From the NCBI GenBank assembly GCA_003230435.1, contig QIDW01000393.1, forward strand, positions 1 to 10,295: a stretch of DNA of 10,295 nt, read 5' to 3'. Positions 1-5,838 of the stretch are shown here, in pieces (the stretch's first letter is position 1; every line of letters begins with the position of its first letter). A program made the translations under genes and the position numbers. This DNA comes from Acidimicrobiia bacterium (lineage in GTDB: Bacteria > Actinomycetota > Acidimicrobiia > Spongiisociales > ZC4RG35). The notes beneath the pieces are model-generated. The model was not told where the DNA came from. It saw nothing but the letters and a program-made list of their open reading frames with translations, and made no database searches.

Positions 1-1189
1 CTCCGAGCTGATTCGCTTGTGCGGTGATGTCACCGAGTTCGACGTGGATCGCTCCCGTGACATGGTTTGTCTGCCATTCGGAGGACTGTCGGACGTCGAC
101 GATTGTGCGGTCGGCACTGACACTCCCCGCCGGAATGAGGTCGGTCTGTGACACGGGCCGACCGGCGGCACGCCAGGCGCCGATCCCACCTTCGAGTCGC
201 CCTTTCGGCGGCTCGAAGCCGACGTTGAGGGTCTGCCACACCAGATTCGTTGTGTCCTGGTCATCGTCGACAACGATGACGATGGGGCGGTTCGGGTCAG
301 CGAGCCATCCCAGCCATGTCCCAAACTGATCCCGCAACTCGATCGAGAGTGAGTCCGGTATATGGCCAGCCGCATACCGGTCGATCGGACGGGCATCAAC
401 GACTACGGCACCGCCAGTTTGCAGGGTGTCGACTTCGTCCGCGGAGAGTGGATGAAGGACCGGTGGGGCCGCGCCGTAAACGGCCGGTCCGGCACGGTTG
501 AGGTCTCGCATCCGGCTGAAATAGGCCGGGTAGGTTCCCAGTCCCCCGAGCAGTCTCGTCACGAAATCGTCCTCGGTGTCGGCTTGCAGGAGCGGGTTCG
601 AGCGCCGTTCCCTCCCAATCGTCGTTGTCCTCTCTCCGGTGGGTGCAACGGAACAGAATGACCCGGCTCCATGGGTCGGGTACACCGCCAGGTCGTCGGG
701 GAGCACCAGGAGCTGGTCCCGGATCGAACGGTACGGCTCGGTCAGGTCCGGTGAGAGCAGGTCGGTACGTGCGACACCGCCCGCCATGAGCGTCCCACCC
801 GAAAACAGCGCAAGCGGTGAGGCATCATCCAACAACAGATATGCGAGGTGTTCCGGAGTATGCCCCGGGGTCGCGATCGCACGGAGGGTCAACCCACCGA
901 GGTCGATCTCGTCTCCGTCGTCGAGTCGGCGGTAGTCGAAAGACAGGTCGCTTCCCGCGGGGGCTGCAAGCGCCGCTCCCTCTGCCATGAGTTCGCGGCT
1001 ACCGGAGACGAAGTCGGCATGGAGATGGGTCTCGACGGTGAACCGTGGCCGTAGGTTTCGCTGCTCGGCCGCCTTCAGATACGGCGACGGATCCCGTTCC
1101 GGGTCGACAACAAGAGCATTGCCGTCTTCCAGGTCGACGACGTAGCTGCTGTTTCCCAGCCCAGTATCGATGATCGGCACGATGTCCAT
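1..1189 (-). CDS. MBL-fold / rhodanese fusion, persulfide dioxygenase-like (3' end outside window)
   Basis: The 396 visible codons encode a metallo-beta-lactamase domain (about residues 1-215) followed by rhodanese-like domains. Metal-site motifs are THLHAD (H55, H57, D59), TPGHTPEH (H110) and ARTDLL (D143), with a further PTHG at H173. The ETHE1-type iron ligands (first His, GHT His, Asp) map to H55, H110 and D143, so persulfide oxidation to sulfite is the likely reaction; this is family inference. The usual His after the Asp is Phe60. The first rhodanese domain (about 245-345) has VDDDQDTT where the catalytic Cys loop should be, so it looks inactive. A second rhodanese begins near residue 357 (IVDVRQSSEW) and runs off the window, so its active site cannot be seen. 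The ATG is preceded by AAGGGGGGAG at good spacing. It is divergent from the ArsR-rhodanese gene, its probable repressor. Confidence 0.9.
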   Translation of the reverse strand, partial: MDIVPIIDTGLGNSSYVVDLEDGNALVVDPERDPSPYLKAAEQRNLRPRFTVETHLHADFVSGSRELMAEGAALAAPAGSDLSFDYRRLDDGDEIDLGGLTLRAIATPGHTPEHLAYLLLDDASPLALFSGGTLMAGGVARTDLLSPDLTEPYRSIRDQLLVLPDDLAVYPTHGAGSFCSVAPTGERTTTIGRERRSNPLLQADTEDDFVTRLLGGLGTYPAYFSRMRDLNRAGPAVYGAAPPVLHPLSADEVDTLQTGGAVVVDARPIDRYAAGHIPDSLSIELRDQFGTWLGWLADPNRPIVIVVDDDQDTTNLVWQTLNVGFEPPKGRLEGGIGAWRAAGRPVSQTDLIPAGSVSADRTIVDVRQSSEWQTNHVTGAIHVELGDITAQANQLG

Positions 1190-1205
1190 GAACAGACTCC
1201 CCCCT

Positions 1206-1271
1206 TATTCAAAGGTGGACTTGACTACCATACGAAGAACCGGGGTCTATTGTCAAACATTCCTTTGAATA
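1206..1271. promoter_or_regulatory. Symmetric divergent control region with 10-bp inverted repeat (probable ArsR operator)
   Basis: TATTCAAAGG (1206-1215) and its exact reverse complement CCTTTGAATA (1262-1271) flank the two divergent promoters. On each strand the box is followed by five bases and then TTGAC (TTGACT at 1221-1226 on plus, TTGACA at 1256-1251 on minus), so the symmetry covers about 21 bases on each side. A plus-strand -10 is less clear (a TCTATT or TATTGT near 1246-1253). The placement suits a dimeric repressor binding over both promoters; the adjacent ArsR-rhodanese protein is the natural candidate, by inference. Confidence 0.6.
1227..1256 (-). promoter_or_regulatory. Housekeeping-type promoter of the MBL-rhodanese gene
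   Basis: On the minus strand a perfect TTGACA (1256-1251) is followed after 18 bases by TATGGT (1232-1227), with the start codon about 38 bases further on. It matches the sigma70-type consensus and differs from the CGACAC-N14 element found elsewhere in the window. Confidence 0.6.
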
Positions 1272-1286
1272 GAGGTAAAACGATTC

Positions 1287-2003
1287 ATGGATGATCGAGG
1301 AGGCATGGTGACAACACAGGCACCGATAGGACAACGTTCCGCCAAGGACGCTCTTTTCGACGGTTTTGCCGCCGTCGCCGGAGCGATGGCCAACGGTCGA
1401 AGGGCTGAGATCATCGAACTTCTCGCGCAGGGCGAGCGGAGCGTCGAACACGTCGCCGACGCTATCGAACAGAGTGTGGCCAACACCTCACACCACCTCC
1501 GCAGGCTGGCACGTGTCGGACTGGTCAGCACTCGCCGAGACGGCACATTCATCTACTACCGCCTCACAGACCAACGCGTATACGACCTGTGGGCCGCGCT
1601 GCGCGATGTCACAACGCGGTATCTCCAGGACATCGACCAACTCGCCCGCGCCTACCTCGGAGACCGCACCGAGATCACAATCATCAGCCGCCGCGAGCTC
1701 CAAGAGCTGCTTCAACGCGACCAAACGACACTCATCGACGTGCGGCCACGAGCAGAATACGACGCCGGACACATTCCCGGAGCCATCCCCGTCCCACCCG
1801 ACCAACTCGACCAACTCCTCCCCCAGCTTCCCACGGACCGGGAAATCGTTGCCTATTGCCGGGGCCCCTACTGCGTGTACGCCGACCAGGCCGTCCGCAT
1901 CCTCATCGCCAGAGGACAACCGGCCCGAAGGCTCGAAGACGGTTACCCCGAATGGCAAAGGAGCGGTGGCCCCGTCGAGGGAACCAGTCTCACTGCCAGC
2001 TGA
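1287..2003 (+). CDS. ArsR-family repressor fused to rhodanese
   Basis: A 238-aa protein with an ArsR-type winged helix (about residues 20-110; recognition region SVANTSHHLRRL, wing GTFIYYRL) joined to a single rhodanese domain (about 133-230). The rhodanese has IDVRPRAEYDAGHIPGA and the active loop YCRGPYC, with catalytic C191 and a second C196; these are the only two cysteines in the protein. The ArsR half therefore has no metal- or persulfide-binding cysteine pair, and sensing through the rhodanese Cys is the likely route (inference). It probably represses itself and the divergent MBL-rhodanese gene. The start is uncertain: ATG 1287 has AGAGG 11 bases upstream; ATG 1305 sits only one base after GAGGAGG; GTG 1308 would have closer to normal spacing. 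All are in frame and do not affect the domains. Confidence 0.92.
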   Translation: MDDRGGMVTTQAPIGQRSAKDALFDGFAAVAGAMANGRRAEIIELLAQGERSVEHVADAIEQSVANTSHHLRRLARVGLVSTRRDGTFIYYRLTDQRVYDLWAALRDVTTRYLQDIDQLARAYLGDRTEITIISRRELQELLQRDQTTLIDVRPRAEYDAGHIPGAIPVPPDQLDQLLPQLPTDREIVAYCRGPYCVYADQAVRILIARGQPARRLEDGYPEWQRSGGPVEGTSLTAS

Positions 2004-2054
2004 TCGTTTCCCCCCGTACCCCGATGGTTGGGAATCACCACTCCCATACATTCG

Positions 2055-2069
2055 GGTTGTGGCACAACC
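2055..2069. terminator. Short hairpin between convergent genes
   Basis: GGTTGTG and CACAACC form a perfect 7-base inverted repeat around one central base, allowing a tight hairpin in the 145-base gap between the ArsR-rhodanese gene and the convergent 332-aa membrane protein gene. No T-run follows on either strand, so a terminator role is weakly supported. A second weak hairpin, CGCCG/CGGCG, lies at 2106-2121. I see no gene in the gap. Confidence 0.3.
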
Positions 2070-2148
2070 GAGTTAGCGTCCTGATTCGTAAGTTCGTGCT
2101 GATCTCGCCGAGGCAGCGGCGCTACTGACAAGGACGATTCGCGGTCAC

Positions 2149-3147
2149 TCAGCCGATGAGCCAACCCAGAAAACTGGCCTGATTCGCCGCGTCGCCCACC
2201 CAACCGGTCAGCGAGAAGTAGGGAACGATCATGGCGATGTGCGCCACGAACGGCACGATGAGAAACCACGCAGGGAGCTTCAAGACCGGCATCATCGCCG
2301 GCATCGCCACCATCATCCCGGCCCACACGAACACTCCCCAAGCTATCGCCCAACCAACGTTTCCCTGTCCCAACAGCAAGGTGTACGCCACCCCAAACGA
2401 GATTCCGTTGATCGCGTGCCAGAAGTATCCCGCGGCGAAGGCGCTCCGCATCAGTGAGGTGTAGGACTCTCGAAGCGAACGAATTCCCCGATCCGCAGCT
2501 GCACGGAACACCGCGAAAGGCACCCTGGGCAGACCGCGAGGCTGACCAGGACGCTCCGTGGCCCCGGCAACGTCCATTGCGGTCATCAACCTCTGGCGAC
2601 TGTCACTATCCAGTGAGCCCATCGCGGCGGCCTGCGCCCCAGCGACTACCTCACGTGTGGAGTCGGGGAGGGTGGCAATCGCTCCCATCATCGCCGCCAC
2701 CGCATTTACTCGCTGACGTTCCGGAAGGGTTGGTATACGCTCGATCCTCTCGCCAACGAACTCCTTGACCGTGCCCGAGTTGACTGCGTTGGCGAGTACT
2801 TGTCCCATAACCCGGCTCTGGAGAAGACGTGCTTTACCAAAGGCCATCAGCCCGAACATGATGGGCATGTCCAGCGGGAAGGCACCCGCCTTGAGGCCGA
2901 TGAGCCGAACGATGTCGAGGGTGATCGTGCCGAGCAGACCTGCCAGTGCGCCCCAGGCAACAAGCTCCAGGTAGTCGCCGCCGTTGAGGCCGGCGACGAC
3001 GAGCGCTCCCACGCCGACCACTAGATAGGGCACTCCCAATCTGCGGATCACTTGATGGCTGTTGACGTCCACGATGCGATCAGCCATGAGCAGGAACGAA
3101 GGAATCGCCGCCAGACCCAACAAGAGCAAGAACAGCCACCACACCAT
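2149..3147 (-). CDS. Multi-pass membrane protein with three 19-residue repeats
   Basis: A 332-aa protein of unknown function. Hydrophobic helices are visible at about 2-21, 40-54, 62-82 and 90-104, and at least three more in the C-terminal part (about 238-260, 264-288, 292-312). Between them is a polar, probably cytoplasmic segment with three tandem 19-residue repeats (139-157, 158-176, 177-195), each with L or P at positions 3-4 and Arg at position 8 (R146, R165, R184). The same repeat occurs in the proteins encoded at 3857-5074 and 5282-5722. The C-terminal half carries FWHAINGISFG and MPAMMP, which look like a conserved membrane family, but I cannot name it. The start has GAAAGGAG seven bases upstream. 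It lies 13 bases after the preceding gene and has its own CGACACC-N14-CCGACT element inside that gene's 3' end. Confidence 0.85.
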   Translation of the reverse strand: MVWWLFLLLLGLAAIPSFLLMADRIVDVNSHQVIRRLGVPYLVVGVGALVVAGLNGGDYLELVAWGALAGLLGTITLDIVRLIGLKAGAFPLDMPIMFGLMAFGKARLLQSRVMGQVLANAVNSGTVKEFVGERIERIPTLPERQRVNAVAAMMGAIATLPDSTREVVAGAQAAAMGSLDSDSRQRLMTAMDVAGATERPGQPRGLPRVPFAVFRAAADRGIRSLRESYTSLMRSAFAAGYFWHAINGISFGVAYTLLLGQGNVGWAIAWGVFVWAGMMVAMPAMMPVLKLPAWFLIVPFVAHIAMIVPYFSLTGWVGDAANQASFLGWLIG

Positions 3148-3160
3148 CAGTTGTCTCCTT

Positions 3161-3607
3161 TCACGAAGTTGGGGTGATCAGTCGGTGGCGAGACGAATCG
3201 GTGTCGGTTGCCACTGAAATGATGGAGCTGGCCTTCGGTGCCGCCTTAGTTACTTCCACACCGGGCCAGTGCGTCCCGCCTGGGTCGGCCCACCCGAGAG
3301 GAGTGCCCGGTAGAGGACAACAAGCGTGATGATGATCGGAGACGACCGGCTGACGACGACGCTGGTGGATCATCGCCAGCAAGGTGCCCAGAAACGCTCC
3401 GACAACGTATGCAGCCACTCCGGTGGCCTGCATGGTGGTGTCAATGAGTCGAACAAGAACCACCACGTAGAGAAAACCCTGCAGGGCCTCGAGTGACGAG
3501 GCCGCAAGTGGTCGAGCGTGTGCGACCATTCTGATCTTCACAGTATTGACCGCATAGGTTGCTGCTACGGCCAGGGCTATCAGGCCGAAGAAAACATATC
3601 CATTCAT
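3161..3607 (-). CDS. UPF0316/DUF5698-like small membrane protein
   Basis: A 148-aa protein. A first helix (about 4-20) is followed by KIRMVAHARPLAASSLEA, a second helix (about 43-57), a third (about 63-80) containing YVVGAFLGTLLA, and then a basic stretch HQRRR. This order, ending in A-Y-x-x-G-x-x-x-G-T-x-x, resembles the N-terminal membrane domain of UPF0316/DUF5698 proteins, judged by eye. The remaining 63 residues look unusual: low in hydrophobic residues, with HHHACC and many Thr/Ser, and not obviously a DUF2179 domain. The end WPGVEVTKAAP could be a remnant of one. Start ATG has GGAGGGT seven bases upstream. A CGACACA-N14-GCGACT element lies 28 bases ahead of the gene. The tail overlaps the promoter element of the next gene. 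Confidence 0.75.
   Translation of the reverse strand: MNGYVFFGLIALAVAATYAVNTVKIRMVAHARPLAASSLEALQGFLYVVVLVRLIDTTMQATGVAAYVVGAFLGTLLAMIHQRRRQPVVSDHHHACCPLPGTPLGWADPGGTHWPGVEVTKAAPKASSIISVATDTDSSRHRLITPTS
3177..3206 (-). promoter_or_regulatory. CGACACC-N14-CCGACT promoter-like element for the 332-aa membrane protein
   Basis: Minus strand: CGACACC (3206-3200), 14 bases, CCGACTGAT (3185-3177), ending 29 bases before the start codon at 3147. It lies in the 3' coding end of the upstream gene and is one of seven equally spaced copies in the window. Confidence 0.6.
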
Positions 3608-3635
3608 CTGTAGACCCTCCGTCGCTTGCTGTGGT

Positions 3636-3665
3636 TTGAGTCGCAGCAGCCCACGGAATGTGTCG
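3636..3665 (-). promoter_or_regulatory. CGACACA-N14-GCGACT promoter-like element for the UPF0316-like gene
   Basis: Minus strand: CGACACA (3665-3659), 14 bases, GCGACTCAA (3644-3636), ending 28 bases before ATG 3607. It differs from the other copies by one base in the first box (A for the final C) and lies in the 63-base gap after the 54-codon gene. Confidence 0.65.
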
Positions 3666-3670
3666 GTCCA

Positions 3671-3835
3671 TCACAGCAAGATCTCGCTGATGGTCAGCCC
3701 CGCTGCCATTGTCAGGATCAATATGCCGACGGCTTTCCCCAGCCCTCGTGAAGGGACGCTGCGGGCAACCTGCCTTGCCGTGAGTGTGAGGGCGGAGAGC
3801 ACCCACACTGTGGCGAATATCCCCGCAGTGTCCAT
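3671..3835 (-). CDS. Small two-helix membrane protein (54 aa)
   Basis: A 54-codon reading frame beginning MDTAGIFATVWVLSALTL and ending GLTISEILL. Two hydrophobic stretches (about 4-18 and 36-50) flank a basic loop containing RQVARSVPSRGLGK, the pattern of a helical hairpin in the membrane. GGGGAAG lies about 8 bases before the ATG. The gene starts 21 bases after the stop of the 405-aa membrane protein gene on the same strand, fills an otherwise empty 249-base gap and ends before the next promoter element. I recognise no family. It is probably co-transcribed with the genes to its right. Confidence 0.65.
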   Translation of the reverse strand: MDTAGIFATVWVLSALTLTARQVARSVPSRGLGKAVGILILTMAAGLTISEILL

Positions 3836-3856
3836 GGTTCAGCTTCCCCGGACCGT

Positions 3857-5074
3857 CTACGCGATCAACCGATCCATGGCTTTCATAATTGCCCTGCGGT
3901 CGTCTGAAGAGAGCGACGACATTACGGCCAGTCGCGACTCGTCGATTACTGCCCGGTCGGACGAGGGCAACCTTGATATCGCCTGATCCATCCGACCAAG
4001 ATGCCAGGCGCACTGGGCTGGTGGGTATGAGGCGAGAGTGCGCATCCGTCTGGTCATGAGGGCCCAGCGGGCTTCGGCTCCCATATCGGCCATGTTGCCC
4101 ACCATCACACGTATGGCGCCGTCCAGTTCGTAGCGAAGTGCCCACGGCCGCACCCAAACAGTCAGCGCGGCCCCGGCAGCGATCAGTAGGAGACCGAGAC
4201 CGAACCCCACCGGGTTGGACTCTGGCTGGAATGTCATCACCCTGCCCATGAACGACAGGACCGTGGCATACATGAACACGACTATGGACAGGTAGAGCCA
4301 AAGCGTCGACAGGTACCTGGCGGACATTGTCTCTGTTCCCTCGAGTAGGCCACGTTTCCACCATTCACGCAAAACCATTGCGATCGTGGCGGCGACGAAC
4401 AGCCCGACGGCGACCCCGGCCAACTCTCCCCTGGGCCGGAACTCGACGAACGGGATGGACCCCATGAACGCAGAGAGGAATCCGTAGAGGAGTATGGCGA
4501 GGCCGACCACCAGCAGACCCACCTTGACCGAACCCTGCCACAGGGGACGGCCTCCGAGGAATCGGCTCCGGCGAGCCAGCATCTTGGACATCCCTCGGAT
4601 CGGGATGATCGTGATGATCCCGAAAAAGGCGAGTACAAAACCCCACCAGTTCCAGACAGGCAGCATGAAAGCTTCCTGGAACGACAGCAGCATGCCGACA
4701 CCAGTGAGGATCAGACCTTTGACCAGGGCAACTCCCCCGGGAAGCACGAGATCAGGGCGAAAACTCAGCCCCGGTCCGAACTCGAGGCCGGCGACATATT
4801 CCCCCTGCGTGGTCGGGTGATAAAGCCATGCCGACGACGCCCAGAACCCTGCGAGTAGGACGAGGAAAGCGACGACACGCTCTGCGTCCGACCAGGGTGC
4901 TCTGAGCACCACACCAATAGCCACGAACAGCGGCATGAACACCACGCCGGCGACAAAACGTGGAGGCCGACAGGCCAGGTATGAGGAGCGTTCCACGAAC
5001 GGGAAGGTCATGAGTGTCACCACAACGCTGATGAGACCCATAGCCACCAGGGCACCCACAACGTCAGAGGTCAT
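3857..5074 (-). CDS. Large multi-pass membrane protein with C-terminal 19-residue repeats
   Basis: A 405-aa protein of unknown function with about eight or nine hydrophobic helices (near 4-25, 41-57, 66-85, 115-133, 142-159, 184-203, 217-236, 257-276, 288-308). After the last helix is a polar C-terminal domain made of four tandem 19-residue repeats: 329-347, 348-366, 367-385 and 386-404. Position 8 is Arg in three of them (R336, R374, R393) and Cys in the second (C355); SRLPSSDR and SSLSSDDR show the motif best. The repeat is shared with the 146-aa soluble protein at the head of this run and with the 332-aa membrane protein at its end. I chose ATG 5074 because GAGGGG sits six bases upstream; an in-frame ATG at 5113 would overlap the upstream gene by 50 bases. 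As called it overlaps that gene by 11 bases, suggesting translational coupling. Confidence 0.85.
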   Translation of the reverse strand: MTSDVVGALVAMGLISVVVTLMTFPFVERSSYLACRPPRFVAGVVFMPLFVAIGVVLRAPWSDAERVVAFLVLLAGFWASSAWLYHPTTQGEYVAGLEFGPGLSFRPDLVLPGGVALVKGLILTGVGMLLSFQEAFMLPVWNWWGFVLAFFGIITIIPIRGMSKMLARRSRFLGGRPLWQGSVKVGLLVVGLAILLYGFLSAFMGSIPFVEFRPRGELAGVAVGLFVAATIAMVLREWWKRGLLEGTETMSARYLSTLWLYLSIVVFMYATVLSFMGRVMTFQPESNPVGFGLGLLLIAAGAALTVWVRPWALRYELDGAIRVMVGNMADMGAEARWALMTRRMRTLASYPPAQCAWHLGRMDQAISRLPSSDRAVIDESRLAVMSSLSSDDRRAIMKAMDRLIA

Positions 5075-5282
5075 CGCCGCTACCCCTCGGTCGACGTCGA
5101 CCCCACGTGACAATCCCTACCACAGCGCCGACGGGCACCAGGTAGGCGATGAGGACGGTGGGGATGGGACCGGCCGCTTCGGCTGTCGTCCGCATCACCC
5201 ACCACCAGCCAACCATGACTCCATAGACCACCAGATAGGCAGCAAGAAAGCGCCGCCAGGAGCGGCCACGAGCGGGGGCCAT
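5064..5282 (-). CDS. Small two-helix membrane protein (72 aa)
   Basis: A 72-aa protein with a basic N-terminus (RGRSWRR), helices at about 12-31 and 40-60, and a basic tail (GRRRPRGSGDD). The aromatic first helix contains MVGWWWVM. Its ATG overlaps the stop of the upstream repeat-protein gene (TGATG), and its own stop lies inside the start of the 405-aa membrane protein gene, so the three are tightly coupled and probably work together. No family recognised. The positive ends with a short linker suggest both termini are cytoplasmic. Confidence 0.8.
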   Translation of the reverse strand: MAPARGRSWRRFLAAYLVVYGVMVGWWWVMRTTAEAAGPIPTVLIAYLVPVGAVVGIVTWGRRRPRGSGDDL

Positions 5283-5722
5283 CAGCCCATCATCCCGAGA
5301 TCTTTCATGGTGGTCTCCATCATCTGGCGCTTATCCGAGGGAAGCTCCGCAAGCACGGATTTCATCACTCGCATCTCCTTCATCCGGAGATCTTCCGGCA
5401 GGCCTTTGATCGCGGCCGCATGTGATTTCATCAACTCCATGCGCTGATCCGGAGCGAACTGTCCCAGCACTGCGAGACGGGACCCGGCGATCTTCTGGTA
5501 GTCGTCATCGGGAAGCTTCAGCCCCGCCGCGAGCATGGCTCCCATACCGCGGTTTCTGGTGTCTGAATCCTGATCGGCGAACACCGTCAGACGGTCGGTC
5601 AACATCTGTTTCCGTTGCTCTTCCGGTGCCTTGGCCAGCATCCCGACCATTGGGCCCATGTCCATCGCCGGCTCAGATGACGGCGACTTTTCCGCCGAGG
5701 ATTGTTTTTTGAACAGACTCAT
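5282..5722 (-). CDS. Soluble Met-rich protein of six 19-residue helical repeats
   Basis: A 146-aa protein with no membrane segment and 18 methionines. After a polar N-terminus (MSLFKKQSSAEKSPSSEP), residues 30-142 are six back-to-back 19-residue units starting at 30, 49, 68, 87, 106 and 125. Position 6 is acidic in all six (E35, D54, D73, D92, D111, D130); position 8 is Arg in five and Tyr in one (R37, R56, Y75, R94, R113, R132); Pro sits at position 4 or 5 in five; Met or another hydrophobic residue follows at 11-12. This predicts an alpha-helical solenoid. It faintly recalls the MgtE N-terminal repeats, but those have a different period. I chose ATG 5722, nine bases after AAGGAG; the in-frame ATG at 5746 lies ahead of that site. 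It heads the run and has its own CGACACC-N14-GCGACT element. It may be a cytoplasmic partner of the two membrane proteins bearing the same repeat. Confidence 0.85.
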   Translation of the reverse strand: MSLFKKQSSAEKSPSSEPAMDMGPMVGMLAKAPEEQRKQMLTDRLTVFADQDSDTRNRGMGAMLAAGLKLPDDDYQKIAGSRLAVLGQFAPDQRMELMKSHAAAIKGLPEDLRMKEMRVMKSVLAELPSDKRQMMETTMKDLGMMG

Positions 5723-5749
5723 ACCTTGTATCTCCTTTCGATACATGCG

Positions 5750-5779
5750 TTGAGTCGCCGCCTCCGTGAATTGGTGTCG
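5750..5779 (-). promoter_or_regulatory. CGACACC-N14-GCGACT promoter-like element for the repeat-protein operon
   Basis: Minus strand: CGACACC (5779-5773), 14 bases, GCGACTCAA (5758-5750), ending 27 bases before ATG 5722. It is one of seven equally spaced copies. A second first-box copy lies 14 bases further upstream. Confidence 0.7.
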
Positions 5780-5795
5780 CGGATTTGGTGTCGCG
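5771..5795. repeat. Tandem 11-bp direct repeat upstream of the repeat-protein operon
   Basis: TTGGTGTCGCG occurs at 5771-5781 and again at 5785-5795 (period 14). On the minus strand this is a doubled GCGACACCAA box. Only the copy nearer the gene has a properly spaced GCGACT element, so the distal copy may be an extra binding site or a vestige. Confidence 0.6.
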
Positions 5796-5807
5796 CTACG
5801 TCAGACT

Positions 5808-5825
5808 CTGTCGGCTTTGCGACAG
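5808..5825. terminator. Hairpin after the patatin gene
   Basis: CTGTCG and CGACAG pair with a 6-base loop, 13 bases beyond the stop of the patatin gene, and can be extended by GACT/AGTC with a two-base bulge. No T-run follows, so it is only a possible terminator or mRNA-end stabiliser between the patatin gene and the next promoter. Confidence 0.3.
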
Positions 5826-5838
5826 TCAGATGGCGGGG

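Noticed and set aside
421..790. Additional CGACACC boxes at about 424-430, 576-582 and 773-779
   Set aside because: They lie inside the MBL-rhodanese coding region and lack a second box at the 14-base spacing.
1366..2076. Second plus-strand frame of 236 codons overlapping the ArsR-rhodanese gene
   Set aside because: Rich in Ser, Thr and Pro with no motif, whereas the chosen frame has two complete domains.
3301..3345. HHHACC as a metal-binding site in the UPF0316-like protein
   Set aside because: It lies in a tail that may be out of the ancestral frame; no wider metal-site context is visible.
3441..4364. Open frame of 307 codons on the minus strand
   Set aside because: It crosses three better supported genes and the promoter at 3636-3665, is rich in Arg, Gly and His, and shows no hydrophobic or domain pattern.
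5282..5722. Identity as an MgtE-type magnesium transporter domain
   Set aside because: The LP-x-x-x-R helical pattern is similar at a glance, but the period is exactly 19 residues and no CBS or MgtE channel domain is present.
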